Source: Klebsiella aerogenes KCTC 2190 (GTDB taxonomy: Bacteria > Pseudomonadota > Gammaproteobacteria > Enterobacterales > Enterobacteriaceae). Taken from it: a DNA stretch of 64,000 nucleotides. The notes below the pieces were generated by a model. The model was not told where the DNA came from and did no database searches. It saw only the letters and a list, made by a program, of their open reading frames with translations. The stretch lies in contig NC_015663.1 of the NCBI RefSeq assembly GCF_000215745.1, positions 1,488,001 through 1,552,000 on the forward strand, written 5' to 3'. Below, in pieces: positions 37,302-47,107 of the stretch (its first letter is position 1; every line of letters begins with the position of its first letter). A program made the translations under genes and the position numbers.

Positions 37302-37934
37302 TTACTCTGCGTCTTCGGCGGCTTCTTGCGGCGGGATGTCGTTAAACCAGCTATCCAGCTTCTGACGCAATTTATCCACGCCAGTTTTTTTCAGCGAAGA
37401 GAAAGGCTCAACCTGGATATCGCCATTGAAGGCCTGTACCGCTTCACGCACCATATTGACCTGCGCTTTACGCGCGCCGCTGGCGAGCTTATCGGCTTTG
37501 GTTAGCAGGACCAGCACCTGAATATCGCTTTCTACCGCCCATTCGATCATCTGCTGATCGAGATCTTTCAGCGGATGACGGATATCCATCAATACCACCA
37601 GGCCTTTCAGGCACAGACGTTTTTCAAGATACTCACCCAGCGCCTTCTGCCATTTGATTTTCATCTCTTCCGGCACCTGCGCGTAGCCATACCCCGGCAA
37701 GTCGACCAGGCGTTTACCTTCCGCAACCTCAAACAGGTTGATAAGCTGGGTACGACCCGGCGTTTTTGACGTACGCGCCAGGCTTTTCTGGTTAGTCAGC
37801 GTATTAAGGGCGCTGGATTTGCCCGCATTTGAGCGGCCAGCGAATGCCACTTCGATTCCGGTATCGGATGGAAGATGGCGGATATCAGGCGCGCTCGTGA
37901 CAAAATGCGTCTGTTGATAATTCCAGTTGGTCAA
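37302..37934 (-). CDS. engB: Ribosome biogenesis GTP-binding protein EngB/YihA
   Basis: An essential small GTPase needed for 50S ribosome assembly. The 210 residues match the family. G1 is [18 protein letters not shown]3 is [14 protein letters not shown]4 is [11 protein letters not shown]. The C-terminal tail is acidic ([10 protein letters not shown]). The gene is convergent with spf and divergent from csrC. Confidence 0.98.
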   Translation of the reverse strand: MTNWNYQQTHFVTSAPDIRHLPSDTGIEVAFAGRSNAGKSSALNTLTNQKSLARTSKTPGRTQLINLFEVAEGKRLVDLPGYGYAQVPEEMKIKWQKALGEYLEKRLCLKGLVVLMDIRHPLKDLDQQMIEWAVESDIQVLVLLTKADKLASGARKAQVNMVREAVQAFNGDIQVEPFSSLKKTGVDKLRQKLDSWFNDIPPQEAAEDAE

Positions 37935-38205
37935 GACTGTCGTCTCCGTAAAATCAGGCTATGGCGGGGATTATACCTGAAAGGCAGAAAAAGGCTGTTT
38001 TTACCGCACGTCGGCGTTGTAAGCAAAAACCATGAGCTTTGTGAGACATTGTCCATAAGGACTATACGAAATTTGTGAGAAAAACCTGACGTCAAATTCA
38101 TAGATTATCGTTAAATCATACTGTTACAGGAAACTCTATTCCCTTAAGCAGGCTTTTCATCCTACAGGTGGTTGTCGATTTCCGGCAAAACGGTAAAGTA
38201 GTGGG
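37935..38205. promoter_or_regulatory. engB-csrC divergent region and csrC promoter
   Basis: The gap contains the engB promoter on the left. On the right lies a likely csrC promoter: -35 TTGTCG (38172-38177), 16 nt, -10 TAAAGT (38194-38199). In E. coli csrC is activated by UvrY; a UvrY site cannot be assigned with confidence by eye. Confidence 0.6.
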
Positions 38206-38449
38206 CAAAGGCGAGGATGCCGGAGGATTACGACTCAGGACGAGGGGTCAGGAGCGCCAGGAGGCGAAGACCGGGATTGTCAGGATGACAAACGTCTGGA
38301 GACGTTTTAAAAGGGAAAGGGATAGAAACAAGGACCGTTGGAAGCTAAGGGAAAGACAGGGTAAGTCGATAGCTGACATGGAAAGTGGAAACCCGTTAAG
38401 GGTTGTGAGTGCGGAAAAAGGCGACAGATTAATCTGTCGCCTTTTTTCT
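38206..38449 (+). ncRNA. csrC: CsrA-sequestering small RNA CsrC
   Basis: CsrC binds many copies of CsrA and so frees its mRNA targets controlling carbon storage and motility. The segment contains about 17 GGA triplets, many in hairpin-loop contexts such as CAGGACG, CAGGAGCG and CAGGATGA. Shared blocks with E. coli include GGTCAGGAGCGCCAGGAGGC and ACCCGTTAAGGGTT. It ends with the terminator AAGGCGACAGA-TTAA-TCTGTCGCCTTTTTT. The 5' end is approximate. The 99-codon frame across this RNA (38168-38467) is a by-product. Confidence 0.93.
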
Positions 38450-38516
38450 TTGCTTGCTTTCTGCTAGATTCCGCCTCAATTCTATACTGAAGAAAACTGT
38501 CTGAAGATCACACATC

Positions 38517-39020
38517 ATGAAAAAACCGGCATCCGCATCGCGCGGTAAAGCACGTGGTAAGTCGCGTGAAGAGTTGAACCAGGAAGCACGCGACCGTAAA
38601 CGTCAGAAAAAACACCGCGGCCATGCCGCAGGCAGCCGCACCAGCGGCGGCGATGCTGCTTCAGCAGGCAAAGGCCGCAGCCAGCAGCAGGACCCACGCA
38701 TTGGCAGCAAAAAACCGATCCCGCTGGGCGTGACAGAAAGCACCCCGGCCGTTAAGCAGCACAAACCGAAGAGCGAGAAACCTATGCTTTCACCGCAGGC
38801 TGAGCTGGATTTGCTGGAGAATGATGAGCGCCTGGACGCGCTGCTGGAACGTCTGGAAGAGGGCGGTACCCTGAATGCTGAAGAGCAGGCCTGGGTCGAT
38901 GCCAAACTGGATCGTATTGACGCGCTGATGCAGCAGCTTGGCCTCTCCTATGACGACGAGGACGAGGAAGAAGAAGAGCGTCAGGAAGATATGATGCGTC
39001 TGCTGAAGGGTGGAAACTAA
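38517..39020 (+). CDS. yihI: Der GTPase-activating protein YihI
   Basis: YihI stimulates the ribosome-assembly GTPase Der and slows late 50S maturation in E. coli. It has 167 residues (E. coli 169). The N-terminal half is strongly basic and low-complexity ([20 protein letters not shown], then [10 protein letters not shown]), the middle [20 protein letters not shown], and the C-terminus acidic ([15 protein letters not shown]). This basic-to-acidic layout is the family hallmark. A possible small gene starts 3 nt after its stop. Confidence 0.95.
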   Translation: MKKPASASRGKARGKSREELNQEARDRKRQKKHRGHAAGSRTSGGDAASAGKGRSQQQDPRIGSKKPIPLGVTESTPAVKQHKPKSEKPMLSPQAELDLLENDERLDALLERLEEGGTLNAEEQAWVDAKLDRIDALMQQLGLSYDDEDEEEEERQEDMMRLLKGGN

Positions 39021-39023
39021 CGT

Positions 39024-39206
39024 TTGCATCCCATCGGATTCCCGGTCCTGCTTATAACCCTTCTGGTTATATGTTATCTGCTGTGGTTATTCGTTAAACT
39101 AAGACGGTTGTCGCGGCGTCAAAAATGGCTGCGCAACCGGCTCATGACCCGAGGTGCGGTTGGGCCGGCACGGCGTACCCGTCGGCGGCATCATCGGAAG
39201 GAGTGA
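39024..39206 (+). CDS. Possible small one-helix membrane protein between yihI and hemN
   Basis: An open frame of 60 codons starts with TTG three bases after the yihI stop. It ends (TGA 39204-39206) two bases before the hemN ATG, filling the gap almost exactly. It reads one hydrophobic segment (PVLLITLLVICYLLWLFV, about residues 7-24) followed by a very basic tail rich in Arg (RRTRRRHHRKE). Start and spacing suggest translation coupled to yihI. Vibrio and Pseudomonas relatives carry a DUF2489 membrane protein at this position, so this could be a short relative or remnant. It could also be chance; no function is assigned. Confidence 0.45.
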   Translation: MHPIGFPVLLITLLVICYLLWLFVKLRRLSRRQKWLRNRLMTRGAVGPARRTRRRHHRKE

Positions 39207-39208
39207 GC

Positions 39209-40582
39209 ATGTCTGAGCAGTTAATCGACTGGGATCTGGCCCTTATCCAGAAATATAACTATTCCGGGCCGCGATATACCTCGTATCCCACCGCGCTGGA
39301 GTTTTCTCCGGCGTTCGGCGCTGCTGATTTTGCCGCCGCCGTCGCCCGCTACCCGCAGCGGCCGCTGTCGCTGTACGTCCATATCCCGTTCTGCCATAAG
39401 CTCTGCTATTTCTGCGGCTGTAATAAGATTGTCACCCGTCAGCAGCATAAGGCCGATCAGTATCTTGATGTCCTTGAGCAGGAAATTATTCACCGCGCGC
39501 CGCTTTTTGCCGGCCGTCAGGTTAGCCAGCTGCACTGGGGCGGCGGTACGCCAACCTATCTCAACAAAGCGCAAATCAGCCGCTTGATGAATCTGCTGCG
39601 CGACCACTTTAACTTCAACGCCGATGCGGAAATCTCAATTGAGGTTGATCCGCGTGAAATCGAACTGGATGTACTGGATCATTTACGATCCGCAGGGTTC
39701 AACCGTCTGAGCATGGGGGTGCAGGATTTCAATAAAGAAGTACAGCGCCTGGTGAACCGTGAACAAGATGAAGAATTCATCTTTGCGCTGCTGCGTCATG
39801 CGCGTGAGATTGGCTTCACATCGACCAACATCGATTTGATTTACGGTCTGCCGAAGCAAACGCCGGAAAGCTTTGCCTTCACGCTGCAGAAAGTGGCTGA
39901 ACTCAACCCGGACCGTCTGAGCGTCTTTAACTACGCGCATCTGCCAACGTTATTCGCTGCGCAGCGCAAAATTAAAGACGCGGATTTACCGAGCGCAGAG
40001 CAGAAACTGGATATCCTGCAGGAAACCATCGCTTCGCTTACCAAAGCGGGCTATCAGTTTATCGGCATGGACCACTTTGCCCGCCCGGACGATGAACTGG
40101 CGATTGCCCAACGTGAAGGCGTGCTGCACCGTAACTTCCAGGGGTACACCACTCAAGGTGATACCGATCTACTCGGAATGGGCGTGTCGGCGATCAGTAT
40201 GATTGGCGACTGCTATGCGCAGAACCAGAAAGAGCTGAAACAGTATTATCAGCAGGTCGATGAAAGCGGCACCGCGCTGTGGCGGGGTATTGCGTTGACC
40301 CGCGATGATTGCATCCGCCGGGATGTCATTAAGGCCCTGATTTGTAACTTCCGTCTTGAGTTCGCGGCGGTTGAAGCGCAGTGGGATCTTATCTTCAACG
40401 ATTACTTTGCCGAAGATATGAAATTGCTGGCGCCGCTGGCGAAAGATGGGCTGGTGGATGTGGATGAAAAAGGAATACAGGTCACGGCAAAAGGGCGTCT
40501 GTTGATTCGTAACATCTGTATGTGCTTCGATGCCTATTTGCGACAGAAAGCGCGCCTGCAGCAGTTCTCTCGCGTTATTTAA
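39209..40582 (+). CDS. hemN: Oxygen-independent coproporphyrinogen III dehydrogenase
   Basis: HemN is a radical-SAM enzyme that oxidatively decarboxylates coproporphyrinogen III without oxygen in haem synthesis. I choose the ATG at 39209 (MSEQLIDWDLALIQKYNYSG) with AAGGAG upstream; this gives 457 residues, the E. coli length, and the open frame to 39125 is excess. The cluster motif HIPFCHKLCYFCGCNK (CxxxCxxC) binds the 4Fe-4S cluster. GGGTPTYL and the second-SAM region follow. Confidence 0.98.
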   Translation: MSEQLIDWDLALIQKYNYSGPRYTSYPTALEFSPAFGAADFAAAVARYPQRPLSLYVHIPFCHKLCYFCGCNKIVTRQQHKADQYLDVLEQEIIHRAPLFAGRQVSQLHWGGGTPTYLNKAQISRLMNLLRDHFNFNADAEISIEVDPREIELDVLDHLRSAGFNRLSMGVQDFNKEVQRLVNREQDEEFIFALLRHAREIGFTSTNIDLIYGLPKQTPESFAFTLQKVAELNPDRLSVFNYAHLPTLFAAQRKIKDADLPSAEQKLDILQETIASLTKAGYQFIGMDHFARPDDELAIAQREGVLHRNFQGYTTQGDTDLLGMGVSAISMIGDCYAQNQKELKQYYQQVDESGTALWRGIALTRDDCIRRDVIKALICNFRLEFAAVEAQWDLIFNDYFAEDMKLLAPLAKDGLVDVDEKGIQVTAKGRLLIRNICMCFDAYLRQKARLQQFSRVI

Positions 40583-40588
40583 GCGAAT

Positions 40589-40610
40589 CCCGGTGAGTCA
40601 GCTCACCGGG
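40589..40610. terminator. Hairpin between convergent hemN and glnG
   Basis: The perfect inverted repeat CCCGGTGAG-TCAG-CTCACCGGG lies 6 nt after the hemN stop, in the 54-bp gap between convergent genes. There is no long T-run, so it may be a weak bidirectional terminator or a 3'-end-protecting stem. Confidence 0.6.
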
Positions 40611-40636
40611 CGTTCATTTCGCCGCTAAGACCGGTG

Positions 40637-42046
40637 TTATTCCATTCCCAGCTCTTTTAGCTTCCGCGTTAACGTATTTCGCCCCCAGCCCAGCAGACGA
40701 GCGGCTTCCTGCTTATGCCCTTGCGTATGACGTAGCGCGGTGGTGAGCAATGCACGCTCCATCTCCGGCTGCGCTTCTGATAGCAGGTTTTGATGACCGG
40801 AACGCAGGGCACGGTCAGCCCATTGCCCCAGCAGCGTCGCCCAGCTATCCGGTTGGATCTGCGTTGGGCTATCGGGAATCGACGTTTCGAACAGCTCGGA
40901 CGGCAGATCCTGGGTCAATACCTCCTGGCCTGCTGCCATCACCGTTAGCCAGCGACAGGTGTTCTCCAGCTGTCGCACGTTACCGGGCCAGGCCAGTCGC
41001 GTCAGCGCCGCTTCCGTTTCCGGATGCAACTGCTTGGCTTCGACGCCCAGTTCGCGGGCGGCAATCTGCAGGAAGTGGCGCGCCAGGCGCGGAATATCTT
41101 CCCGGCGTTCGCGCAGCGGCGGCAAATGCACGCGAATCACGTTCAGGCGATGGAACAAATCTTCACGGAATTTTCCTTCCTGCACGCGTAGCTCAAGGTT
41201 CTGGTGGGTCGCGGCAATAATCCGCACATCGACTTTCACCGGCGCATAGCCGCCAACGCGATAAAATTGGCCGTCAGCCAGCACGCGCAGCAGTCGCGTC
41301 TGAACATCCAGCGGCATATCGCCAATTTCATCAAGGAACAGCGTACCGCCATCGGCCTGCTCAAAACGCCCCTGACGGACGGTATTGGCGCCGGTAAAAG
41401 CCCCTTTTTCATGGCCGAACAGTTCCGATTCAATCAAATCTTTCGGAATGGCCGCCATGTTAAGGGCGATAAACGGCGATTTGGCGCGTGGACTGTGGCG
41501 ATGCAGCGCGTGGGCGACCAGCTCTTTACCGGTACCTGATTCGCCGTTGATCAGTACGCTGATTGAGGAGCGTGACAGGCGGCCAATGATGCGAAACACA
41601 TCCTGCATCGCCGGCGCTTCGCCAATAATATCGGCTGTCGGGCTGCTGACCGGCGTATTACGCGGCTGCTGCTGCTCCTGATAATGGCTAATCGCACGGT
41701 CAACCAGCGCCACCGCCTCATCAATATCAAAAGGTTTCGGCAGGTAATCAAAGGCGCCCTGCTGATAGGCGCTGACGGCGGCATCGAGATCCGAGTGTGC
41801 GGTCATAATGATGACCGGAAGCATCGGATGGCGTTGTTTAATCTGCTTTAACAGCGCCAGACCGTCCATCCCAGGCATGCGAATGTCGGAGAGTAAAACG
41901 TCCGGCGTTTTGGTGGTGAGGGCATCAAGCACCTCATTGCCGCTCTCAAATGTGGTACAGCTTAGACCCGCTCCGGTGAGTGCGCGTTCAAGCACCCAAC
42001 GGATGGAGCTATCGTCATCGACTACCCAGGCTATCCCTCGTTGCAT
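40637..42046 (-). CDS. glnG: Nitrogen regulation response regulator NtrC
   Basis: NtrC, when phosphorylated under nitrogen limitation, activates sigma-54 promoters such as glnAp2. The ATG at 42044-42046 (MQRGIAWVVDDDSSIRWVLE) gives 469 residues, as in E. coli; the frame to 42103 overlaps glnL. The receiver aspartate is D54 (LLSDIRMPG). The AAA+ domain has GESGTGKELVAHAL (Walker A), the sigma-54-contact loop HEKGAFTGAN and DGGTLFLDEIGDMP (Walker B). The C-terminal Fis-type HTH is GHKQEAARLLGWGRNTLTRK. It lies 8 nt downstream of glnL. Confidence 0.98.
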   Translation of the reverse strand: MQRGIAWVVDDDSSIRWVLERALTGAGLSCTTFESGNEVLDALTTKTPDVLLSDIRMPGMDGLALLKQIKQRHPMLPVIIMTAHSDLDAAVSAYQQGAFDYLPKPFDIDEAVALVDRAISHYQEQQQPRNTPVSSPTADIIGEAPAMQDVFRIIGRLSRSSISVLINGESGTGKELVAHALHRHSPRAKSPFIALNMAAIPKDLIESELFGHEKGAFTGANTVRQGRFEQADGGTLFLDEIGDMPLDVQTRLLRVLADGQFYRVGGYAPVKVDVRIIAATHQNLELRVQEGKFREDLFHRLNVIRVHLPPLRERREDIPRLARHFLQIAARELGVEAKQLHPETEAALTRLAWPGNVRQLENTCRWLTVMAAGQEVLTQDLPSELFETSIPDSPTQIQPDSWATLLGQWADRALRSGHQNLLSEAQPEMERALLTTALRHTQGHKQEAARLLGWGRNTLTRKLKELGME

Positions 42047-42054
42047 AAACACCT

Positions 42055-43104
42055 CTATTTCCGAATAGGCAGGTATACCGAAAACTCGGTATGGCCAGGC
42101 CAACTGGTAAATTCAATTTTGCCGGAGTGCTGATCGATAAGACTGCGGGCGATAGAAAGGCCAAGACCGGTACCGCCTTCGCGGCCGCTGACCATGGGGT
42201 AAAACAGCGTATCCTGCAGATGGGGTGGGATACCGGGACCATTATCTTCCACGTCGATACGCGCCGCCAGACGGTAACGTACGCCGTGGAGCGTGAGCTG
42301 AAAGGCGGTACGGGTGCGCAGGATGATTTCGCCGCCTTCGGGCCCCAGGGCCTGCAGCGCGTTTCGCACGATATTCAGCAACACTTGCTCGATTTGTTCC
42401 GGGTCGTGGGCCAACTCTGGCAGGCTCGGGTCGTAATCGCGGATCAGTTTGACGTTATCCGGCAATTCCATGGAGACCAGCGCCACCACGCGCTCCGCGA
42501 CTTTATGAATGCTTTCCGTGATATGCATACCGGGATGCTGCGGCCCCAGCAGGCGATCGACCAGGTTACGTAACCTGTCGGCCTGTTCAATAATCACCTG
42601 GGTATATTCCATCAGCGCGGGATCCGGTAGCGCTTTACTCAATAGCTGCGCCGCACCGCGCAGGCCACCGAGCGGGTTTTTAATTTCATGTGCCAGACCG
42701 CGCACTAAATCGCGCGCCGCCACCTGCTGAGCATGCTGCAGCTGTTCCTGGCTCAAACGACGCTGATTATCCATCGGCGACATCTCAAGCAGGATATAGC
42801 CTTCAGGCAGGCGCTGAGCGGTGAGGGAGAGAATGTGCGAGCGGCCGTCAATCACCAGCGTCACTTCATTATCCGTGAAGCCCTGACCCGCCTGCAGGCT
42901 TTCCTGCATCAGGCCAATGTTTAACGAAAAGTAGCTCAGCAATTCTGGCAGCGGCGTACCGAATAATTTACGCGAACTTTGCGCCAGTAACTGCTGGGCA
43001 GCCGGGTTAGCGTAATGCACCGCGAGGTCGTCATCGACTAATAAGATACTGTGGATCAGCGAGTTGAGGATCTGCCCAGCATCGGGCTGTGTGCCTGTTG
43101 CCAT
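42055..43104 (-). CDS. glnL: Nitrogen regulation sensor kinase/phosphatase NtrB
   Basis: NtrB phosphorylates or dephosphorylates NtrC, under PII control. The 349 residues match E. coli. There is an N-terminal PAS domain (about 1-120, no membrane helix, so it is cytosolic). The H box [20 protein letters not shown] holds the phosphorylated histidine, and DGNGPGIPP-type ATP-binding lies in [17 protein letters not shown] and [17 protein letters not shown]. It is between glnA and glnG on the same strand. Confidence 0.98.
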   Translation of the reverse strand: MATGTQPDAGQILNSLIHSILLVDDDLAVHYANPAAQQLLAQSSRKLFGTPLPELLSYFSLNIGLMQESLQAGQGFTDNEVTLVIDGRSHILSLTAQRLPEGYILLEMSPMDNQRRLSQEQLQHAQQVAARDLVRGLAHEIKNPLGGLRGAAQLLSKALPDPALMEYTQVIIEQADRLRNLVDRLLGPQHPGMHITESIHKVAERVVALVSMELPDNVKLIRDYDPSLPELAHDPEQIEQVLLNIVRNALQALGPEGGEIILRTRTAFQLTLHGVRYRLAARIDVEDNGPGIPPHLQDTLFYPMVSGREGGTGLGLSIARSLIDQHSGKIEFTSWPGHTEFSVYLPIRK

Positions 43105-43125
43105 CTGACAGTCTCCTGAAATGGT

Positions 43126-43142
43126 TGCACTATTTTAGTGCA
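43126..43142 (-). promoter_or_regulatory. NtrC site at the glnL promoter
   Basis: TGCACTATTTTAGTGCA is a perfect 17-bp palindrome matching the NtrC consensus TGCAC-N7-GTGCA, just upstream of the glnL start. In E. coli an NtrC site here represses the internal glnL promoter. Confidence 0.9.
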
Positions 43143-43189
43143 GTATAGCTTTTTATTGGTAAAAAGCGCGAGAGATCAGCGTGTTGCTG

Positions 43190-43292
43190 GAGAAAAAAGC
43201 CCATCCTGAGATGGGCTGAAAGTTTCCACGGCAACAAAACATCCCTGGTATCCCGTGCCACAACACGGGAACACCATGGATTTACAGCAAAA
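43190..43292 (-). ncRNA. glnA 3' UTR with terminator; GlnZ-type sRNA candidate
   Basis: Downstream of the glnA stop the reverse strand carries a stem TCCCGTGTTGTGGCACGGGA, then the terminator AGCCCATC-TCA-GGATGGGCT followed by TTTTTTCT (43192-43218). This would stop most glnA transcripts before glnL. In E. coli and Salmonella the glnA 3' UTR is processed to an Hfq-bound sRNA called GlnZ. Position and terminator type fit, but processing is not visible in sequence, and Klebsiella 3' UTRs can differ. Confidence 0.55.
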
Positions 43293-44702
43293 TCAGACGC
43301 TGTAGTACAGTTCGAACTCAACCGGGTGCGGAGTCATACGTACGCGGTCGTTTTCTTCAATGCGCAGGGCGATGTAAGCATCGATAGCTTCGTCAGTGAA
43401 GACGCCGCCTGCGGTCAGGAACTCGCGGTCTGCGTCCAGAGCCTGCAGGGCTTCTTCCAGAGAACCTGCAACCTGCGGGATTTCTTTCGCTTCTTCCGGC
43501 GGCAGATCGTACAGGTTTTTGTCCATCGCATCGCCAGGATGGATTTTGTTTTTAATACCGTCCAGGCCGGCCATCAGCAGCGCGGCGAAGCACAGGTACG
43601 GGTTGGCAGCCGGGTCCGGGAAGCGCACTTCGATACGACGCGCTTTCGGCGAGGCAACCACCGGAATACGGATGGAAGCAGAGCGGTTACGGGCGGAGTA
43701 AGCCAGCATAACCGGCGCTTCGTAACCCGGGACCAGACGCTTGTAGGAGTTAGTGGTCGGGTTCGCCAGGGCGTTGATCGCTTTAGCGTGCTTGATAACG
43801 CCGCCGATGTAGTGCAGCGCTTGCTCAGACAGGCCCGCGTATTTGTCGCCGGAGAACAGGTTTACGCCGTTCTTGGACAGGGACATGTGGCAGTGCATGC
43901 CGGAACCGTTATCGCCAAACATTGGTTTTGGCATGAAGGTCGCGGTTTTACCGAAACGGTGAGCGACGTTGTGTACAACATATTTGTAGATCTGAATTTC
44001 GTCCGCTTTTTTGGTCATGGTGTTGAAGCGGGTAGCGATTTCGTTCTGACCGGCAGTTGCCACTTCGTGGTGGTGAGCTTCAACAACCAGGCCCATCTCT
44101 TCCATGATCATACACATGGTAGAACGGATATCCTGAGAGGAGTCTACCGGCGGAACCGGGAAGTAACCGCCTTTCACGCCCGGACGGTGGCCTTTGTTGC
44201 CGCCTTCGTATTTGGTAGAAGAGTTCCATGCGCCTTCGATATCGTCAATGGCCACGTGGGAACCAGAGATGGATGCGCCAAAGCGGATGTCGTCGAACAG
44301 GAAGAATTCTGGTTCCGGCCCGAACAGCACGGTGTCGGCGATGCCGGTGGCGCGCAGGTACTCTTCAGCGCGCTTGGCGATAGAGCGCGGGTCGCGGTCG
44401 TAGCCCTGCAGGGTGCCTGGTTCCAGGATATCGCAGCGGATGATCAGCGTCGGTTCTTCATAGAACGGGTCGATCAGCGCCGTGGTGGCATCCGGCATCA
44501 GGACCATGTCGGATTCGTTAATACCTTTCCAACCGCCAATCGAGGAGCCATCAAACATTTTGCCTTCTTCAAAGAATTCGGCATTTACCTGATGGGAAGG
44601 AATCGTGACGTGCTGTTCTTTACCTTTGGTATCGGTGAAGCGCAGATCGACAAACTTCACTTCGTGCTCGTTCAGCATCGTCAAAACGTGTTCAGCGGAC
44701 AT
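43293..44702 (-). CDS. glnA: Glutamine synthetase type I
   Basis: GlnA makes glutamine from glutamate, ammonia and ATP in a dodecamer, the main ammonia-assimilating enzyme at low nitrogen. The 469 residues equal E. coli. Visible blocks: [17 protein letters not shown], the metal/ATP region [20 protein letters not shown], and the adenylylation loop NLYDLPPEE with the tyrosine modified by GlnE. First gene of glnALG. The 460-residue frame on the other strand is a mirror artefact. Confidence 0.99.
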   Translation of the reverse strand: MSAEHVLTMLNEHEVKFVDLRFTDTKGKEQHVTIPSHQVNAEFFEEGKMFDGSSIGGWKGINESDMVLMPDATTALIDPFYEEPTLIIRCDILEPGTLQGYDRDPRSIAKRAEEYLRATGIADTVLFGPEPEFFLFDDIRFGASISGSHVAIDDIEGAWNSSTKYEGGNKGHRPGVKGGYFPVPPVDSSQDIRSTMCMIMEEMGLVVEAHHHEVATAGQNEIATRFNTMTKKADEIQIYKYVVHNVAHRFGKTATFMPKPMFGDNGSGMHCHMSLSKNGVNLFSGDKYAGLSEQALHYIGGVIKHAKAINALANPTTNSYKRLVPGYEAPVMLAYSARNRSASIRIPVVASPKARRIEVRFPDPAANPYLCFAALLMAGLDGIKNKIHPGDAMDKNLYDLPPEEAKEIPQVAGSLEEALQALDADREFLTAGGVFTDEAIDAYIALRIEENDRVRMTPHPVEFELYYSV

Positions 44703-45078
44703 ACTTAAACTCTCCCGGATTGGTCATTGTCGTCGTGGTAACGAACTTCTTACTGCTTAAAAGTGGCGTTGTTGCCTTAAAAAATATAAAGCGAAATCTG
44801 TGCCAACTTTTAAAAGTACGGTAAAACGCTGTATCATGCGCACCATAGTGCAAAAGGACTGCACCATGATGGAGATAATGCACCAAAATAGTGCTTCAAT
44901 GTGAACGTTGAGCACCATTTTGGTGCAATTTTTATTACGGTGCCCTTTTATCGCTCCGTGAAAGCGGTCACAAACAAACTCTGCAATACTTGTTTGCGGA
45001 GGATCTTTGTGATCCTGTTCAGTCCTTCGCTTAATACGTGTACAATAACGCGCTATTTCTAATGCCTGAGGCAAAGTT
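44703..45078. promoter_or_regulatory. glnA-typA control region: sigma-54 promoter and NtrC enhancers
   Basis: For glnA (reverse strand) the sigma-54 promoter glnAp2 reads TTGGCACAGATTTCGCTT (44789-44806), with the GG and GC elements in place. Upstream are two strong NtrC palindromes, TGCACCAAAATAGTGC (44879-44894) and GCACCATTTTGGTGC (44912-44926), 32 bp apart centre to centre. Weaker sites lie at GCGCACCATAGTGCA (44838-44852) and TGCACCATGATGG (44860-44872). The typA promoter must lie on the right part (about 44985-45050), where TTGTGATCC...TACAATAACG suggests a -10. Confidence 0.92.
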
Positions 45079-46902
45079 GTGATCGAAAATCTGCGTAATA
45101 TCGCCATCATCGCGCACGTCGACCATGGTAAAACTACCCTGGTTGATAAGCTGCTACAGCAATCCGGTACGTTCGACGCACGTACTGAAGCACAAGAACG
45201 TGTGATGGACTCCAACGATTTGGAGAAAGAGCGTGGGATTACCATCCTCGCTAAAAACACTGCAATCAAATGGAATGATTACCGTATCAACATCGTTGAT
45301 ACCCCAGGGCACGCCGACTTCGGAGGTGAAGTTGAGCGTGTTATGTCCATGGTTGACTCTGTGCTGCTGGTGGTTGATGCCTTTGACGGCCCGATGCCGC
45401 AGACGCGCTTTGTTACCAAAAAAGCGTTTGCTCACGGTCTGAAGCCGATCGTGGTCATCAACAAAGTTGACCGTCCGGGCGCGCGTCCGGATTGGGTTGT
45501 CGACCAGGTATTCGACCTGTTCGTTAACCTCGACGCGACCGACGAACAGCTGGACTTCCCGATCGTTTACGCTTCCGCGCTGAACGGTATCGCGGGTCTG
45601 GACCACGAAGACATGGCTGAAGACATGACCCCGCTGTACCAGGCGATTGTTGACCGTGTACCGGCGCCGGACGTTGACCTTGACGGTCCGCTGCAGATGC
45701 AAATCTCCCAGCTCGACTACAACAACTACGTTGGCGTAATCGGCATTGGTCGCATCAAGCGCGGTAAAGTGAAGCCGAACCAGCAGATCACTATCATCGA
45801 TAGCGAAGGGAAAACCCGCAACGGTAAAGTCGGTAAAGTACTGACTCACCTTGGTCTCGAGCGTATCGAGAGCGATGTAGCCGAAGCTGGCGACATCATC
45901 GCGATCACCGGTCTGGGCGAGCTGAACATCTCCGACACCATCTGCGACCCGCAGAACGTCGAAGCGCTGCCGGCACTGTCTGTTGATGAGCCGACCGTAT
46001 CTATGTTCTTCAACGTCAACACCTCTCCGTTCTGCGGTAAAGAAGGTAAGTTCGTTACCTCTCGCCAGATCCTGGACCGTCTGAACAAAGAGCTGGTGCA
46101 CAACGTTGCGCTGCGCGTTGAAGAAACCGAAGACGCCGATGCGTTCCGCGTTTCTGGCCGTGGCGAACTGCACCTGTCTGTTCTGATTGAAAACATGCGT
46201 CGTGAAGGTTTCGAGATGGCGGTTTCCCGTCCGAAAGTTATCTTCCGCGAAATCGATGGCCGTAAACAAGAGCCGTTCGAAAACGTAACGCTGGACGTCG
46301 AAGAGCAGCACCAGGGGTCTGTCATGCAGGCGCTGGGCGAGCGTAAAGGCGACCTGAAAAACATGAATCCAGACGGTAAAGGCCGCGTACGTCTCGACTA
46401 CGTGATCCCAAGCCGTGGTCTGATCGGCTTCCGTTCAGAGTTCATGACCATGACTTCCGGTACCGGTCTGCTGTACTCCACCTTCAGCCACTACGACGAC
46501 GTTCGTCCGGGCGAAGTGGGCCAGCGTAACAACGGCGTACTGATCTCTAACGGTCAGGGTAAAGCGGTTGCGTTCGCACTGTTCGGCCTGCAGGATCGCG
46601 GTAAGCTGTTCCTCGGCCACGGTGCTGAAGTTTACGAAGGTCAGATTATCGGTATTCACAGCCGTTCTAATGACCTGACGGTAAACTGCCTGACCGGTAA
46701 GAAACTGACCAACATGCGTGCGTCCGGTACTGACGAAGCAACGGTTCTGGTTCCGCCGGTTAAGATGACCCTGGAGCAGGCTCTGGAGTTCATCGATGAC
46801 GACGAACTGGTAGAAGTTACTCCGACGTCTATCCGTATCCGTAAACGTCACCTGACCGAGAACGATCGTAAACGCGCTATGCGCGGTGCGAAAGAAGAGT
46901 AA
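45079..46902 (+). CDS. typA: Ribosome-associated GTPase TypA/BipA
   Basis: BipA is an EF-G-like GTPase that helps 50S assembly at low temperature and affects virulence and stress responses. The 607 residues match E. coli, with the same GTG start (45079). G1 is [15 protein letters not shown], switch [17 protein letters not shown]3 [16 protein letters not shown]4 [12 protein letters not shown]. The C-terminal BipA-specific domain includes [19 protein letters not shown] terminator follows. Confidence 0.99.
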   Translation: MIENLRNIAIIAHVDHGKTTLVDKLLQQSGTFDARTEAQERVMDSNDLEKERGITILAKNTAIKWNDYRINIVDTPGHADFGGEVERVMSMVDSVLLVVDAFDGPMPQTRFVTKKAFAHGLKPIVVINKVDRPGARPDWVVDQVFDLFVNLDATDEQLDFPIVYASALNGIAGLDHEDMAEDMTPLYQAIVDRVPAPDVDLDGPLQMQISQLDYNNYVGVIGIGRIKRGKVKPNQQITIIDSEGKTRNGKVGKVLTHLGLERIESDVAEAGDIIAITGLGELNISDTICDPQNVEALPALSVDEPTVSMFFNVNTSPFCGKEGKFVTSRQILDRLNKELVHNVALRVEETEDADAFRVSGRGELHLSVLIENMRREGFEMAVSRPKVIFREIDGRKQEPFENVTLDVEEQHQGSVMQALGERKGDLKNMNPDGKGRVRLDYVIPSRGLIGFRSEFMTMTSGTGLLYSTFSHYDDVRPGEVGQRNNGVLISNGQGKAVAFALFGLQDRGKLFLGHGAEVYEGQIIGIHSRSNDLTVNCLTGKKLTNMRASGTDEATVLVPPVKMTLEQALEFIDDDELVEVTPTSIRIRKRHLTENDRKRAMRGAKEE

Positions 46903-46925
46903 TTTACCCTTCTTGCTACCCTTCA

Positions 46926-46953
46926 AACCTCGCCTCTCCGGCGGGGTTTTTTT
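46926..46953 (+). terminator. Terminator after typA
   Basis: The stem AACCTCGCC-TCTCC-GGCGGGGTT is followed by a T-run, about 20 nt past the typA stop. Confidence 0.92.
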
Positions 46954-47082
46954 ATGCCTGCTCCTCATACTTATCTTCTGGCGGCGCCAGTGTGGCTCCG
47001 GTAGAGAGCTTGGTCACAATTATTCTTAAAGCTTGCGACAGCAATTGCTTTCTTTTTTTGCACAAGAGTAAGATGAGTCATC

Positions 47083-47094
47083 TGGTTTAAACCA
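47083..47094. promoter_or_regulatory. HutC-type operator upstream of yihL
   Basis: TGGTTTAAACCA is a perfect 12-bp palindrome 13 bp before the yihL start. It fits the consensus TGGT-N-TA-N-ACCA reported for HutC-subfamily regulators such as NagR and DasR. YihL belongs to that subfamily, so autoregulation and control of yihMN is a reasonable inference. Confidence 0.7.
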
Positions 47095-47107
47095 AATGGA
47101 TTAAACA

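Noticed and set aside
38168..38467. 99-codon forward open frame over csrC
   Set aside because: It runs through the CsrC RNA and its terminator; the GGA-rich RNA explains the sequence.
43326..44708. Forward open frame opposite glnA (460 codons)
   Set aside because: Exact antisense of glnA; composition reflects reverse complement of optimal codons.
45154..46311. Reverse open frame opposite typA (385 codons)
   Set aside because: Antisense shadow of a highly expressed gene; no start signal or motif.
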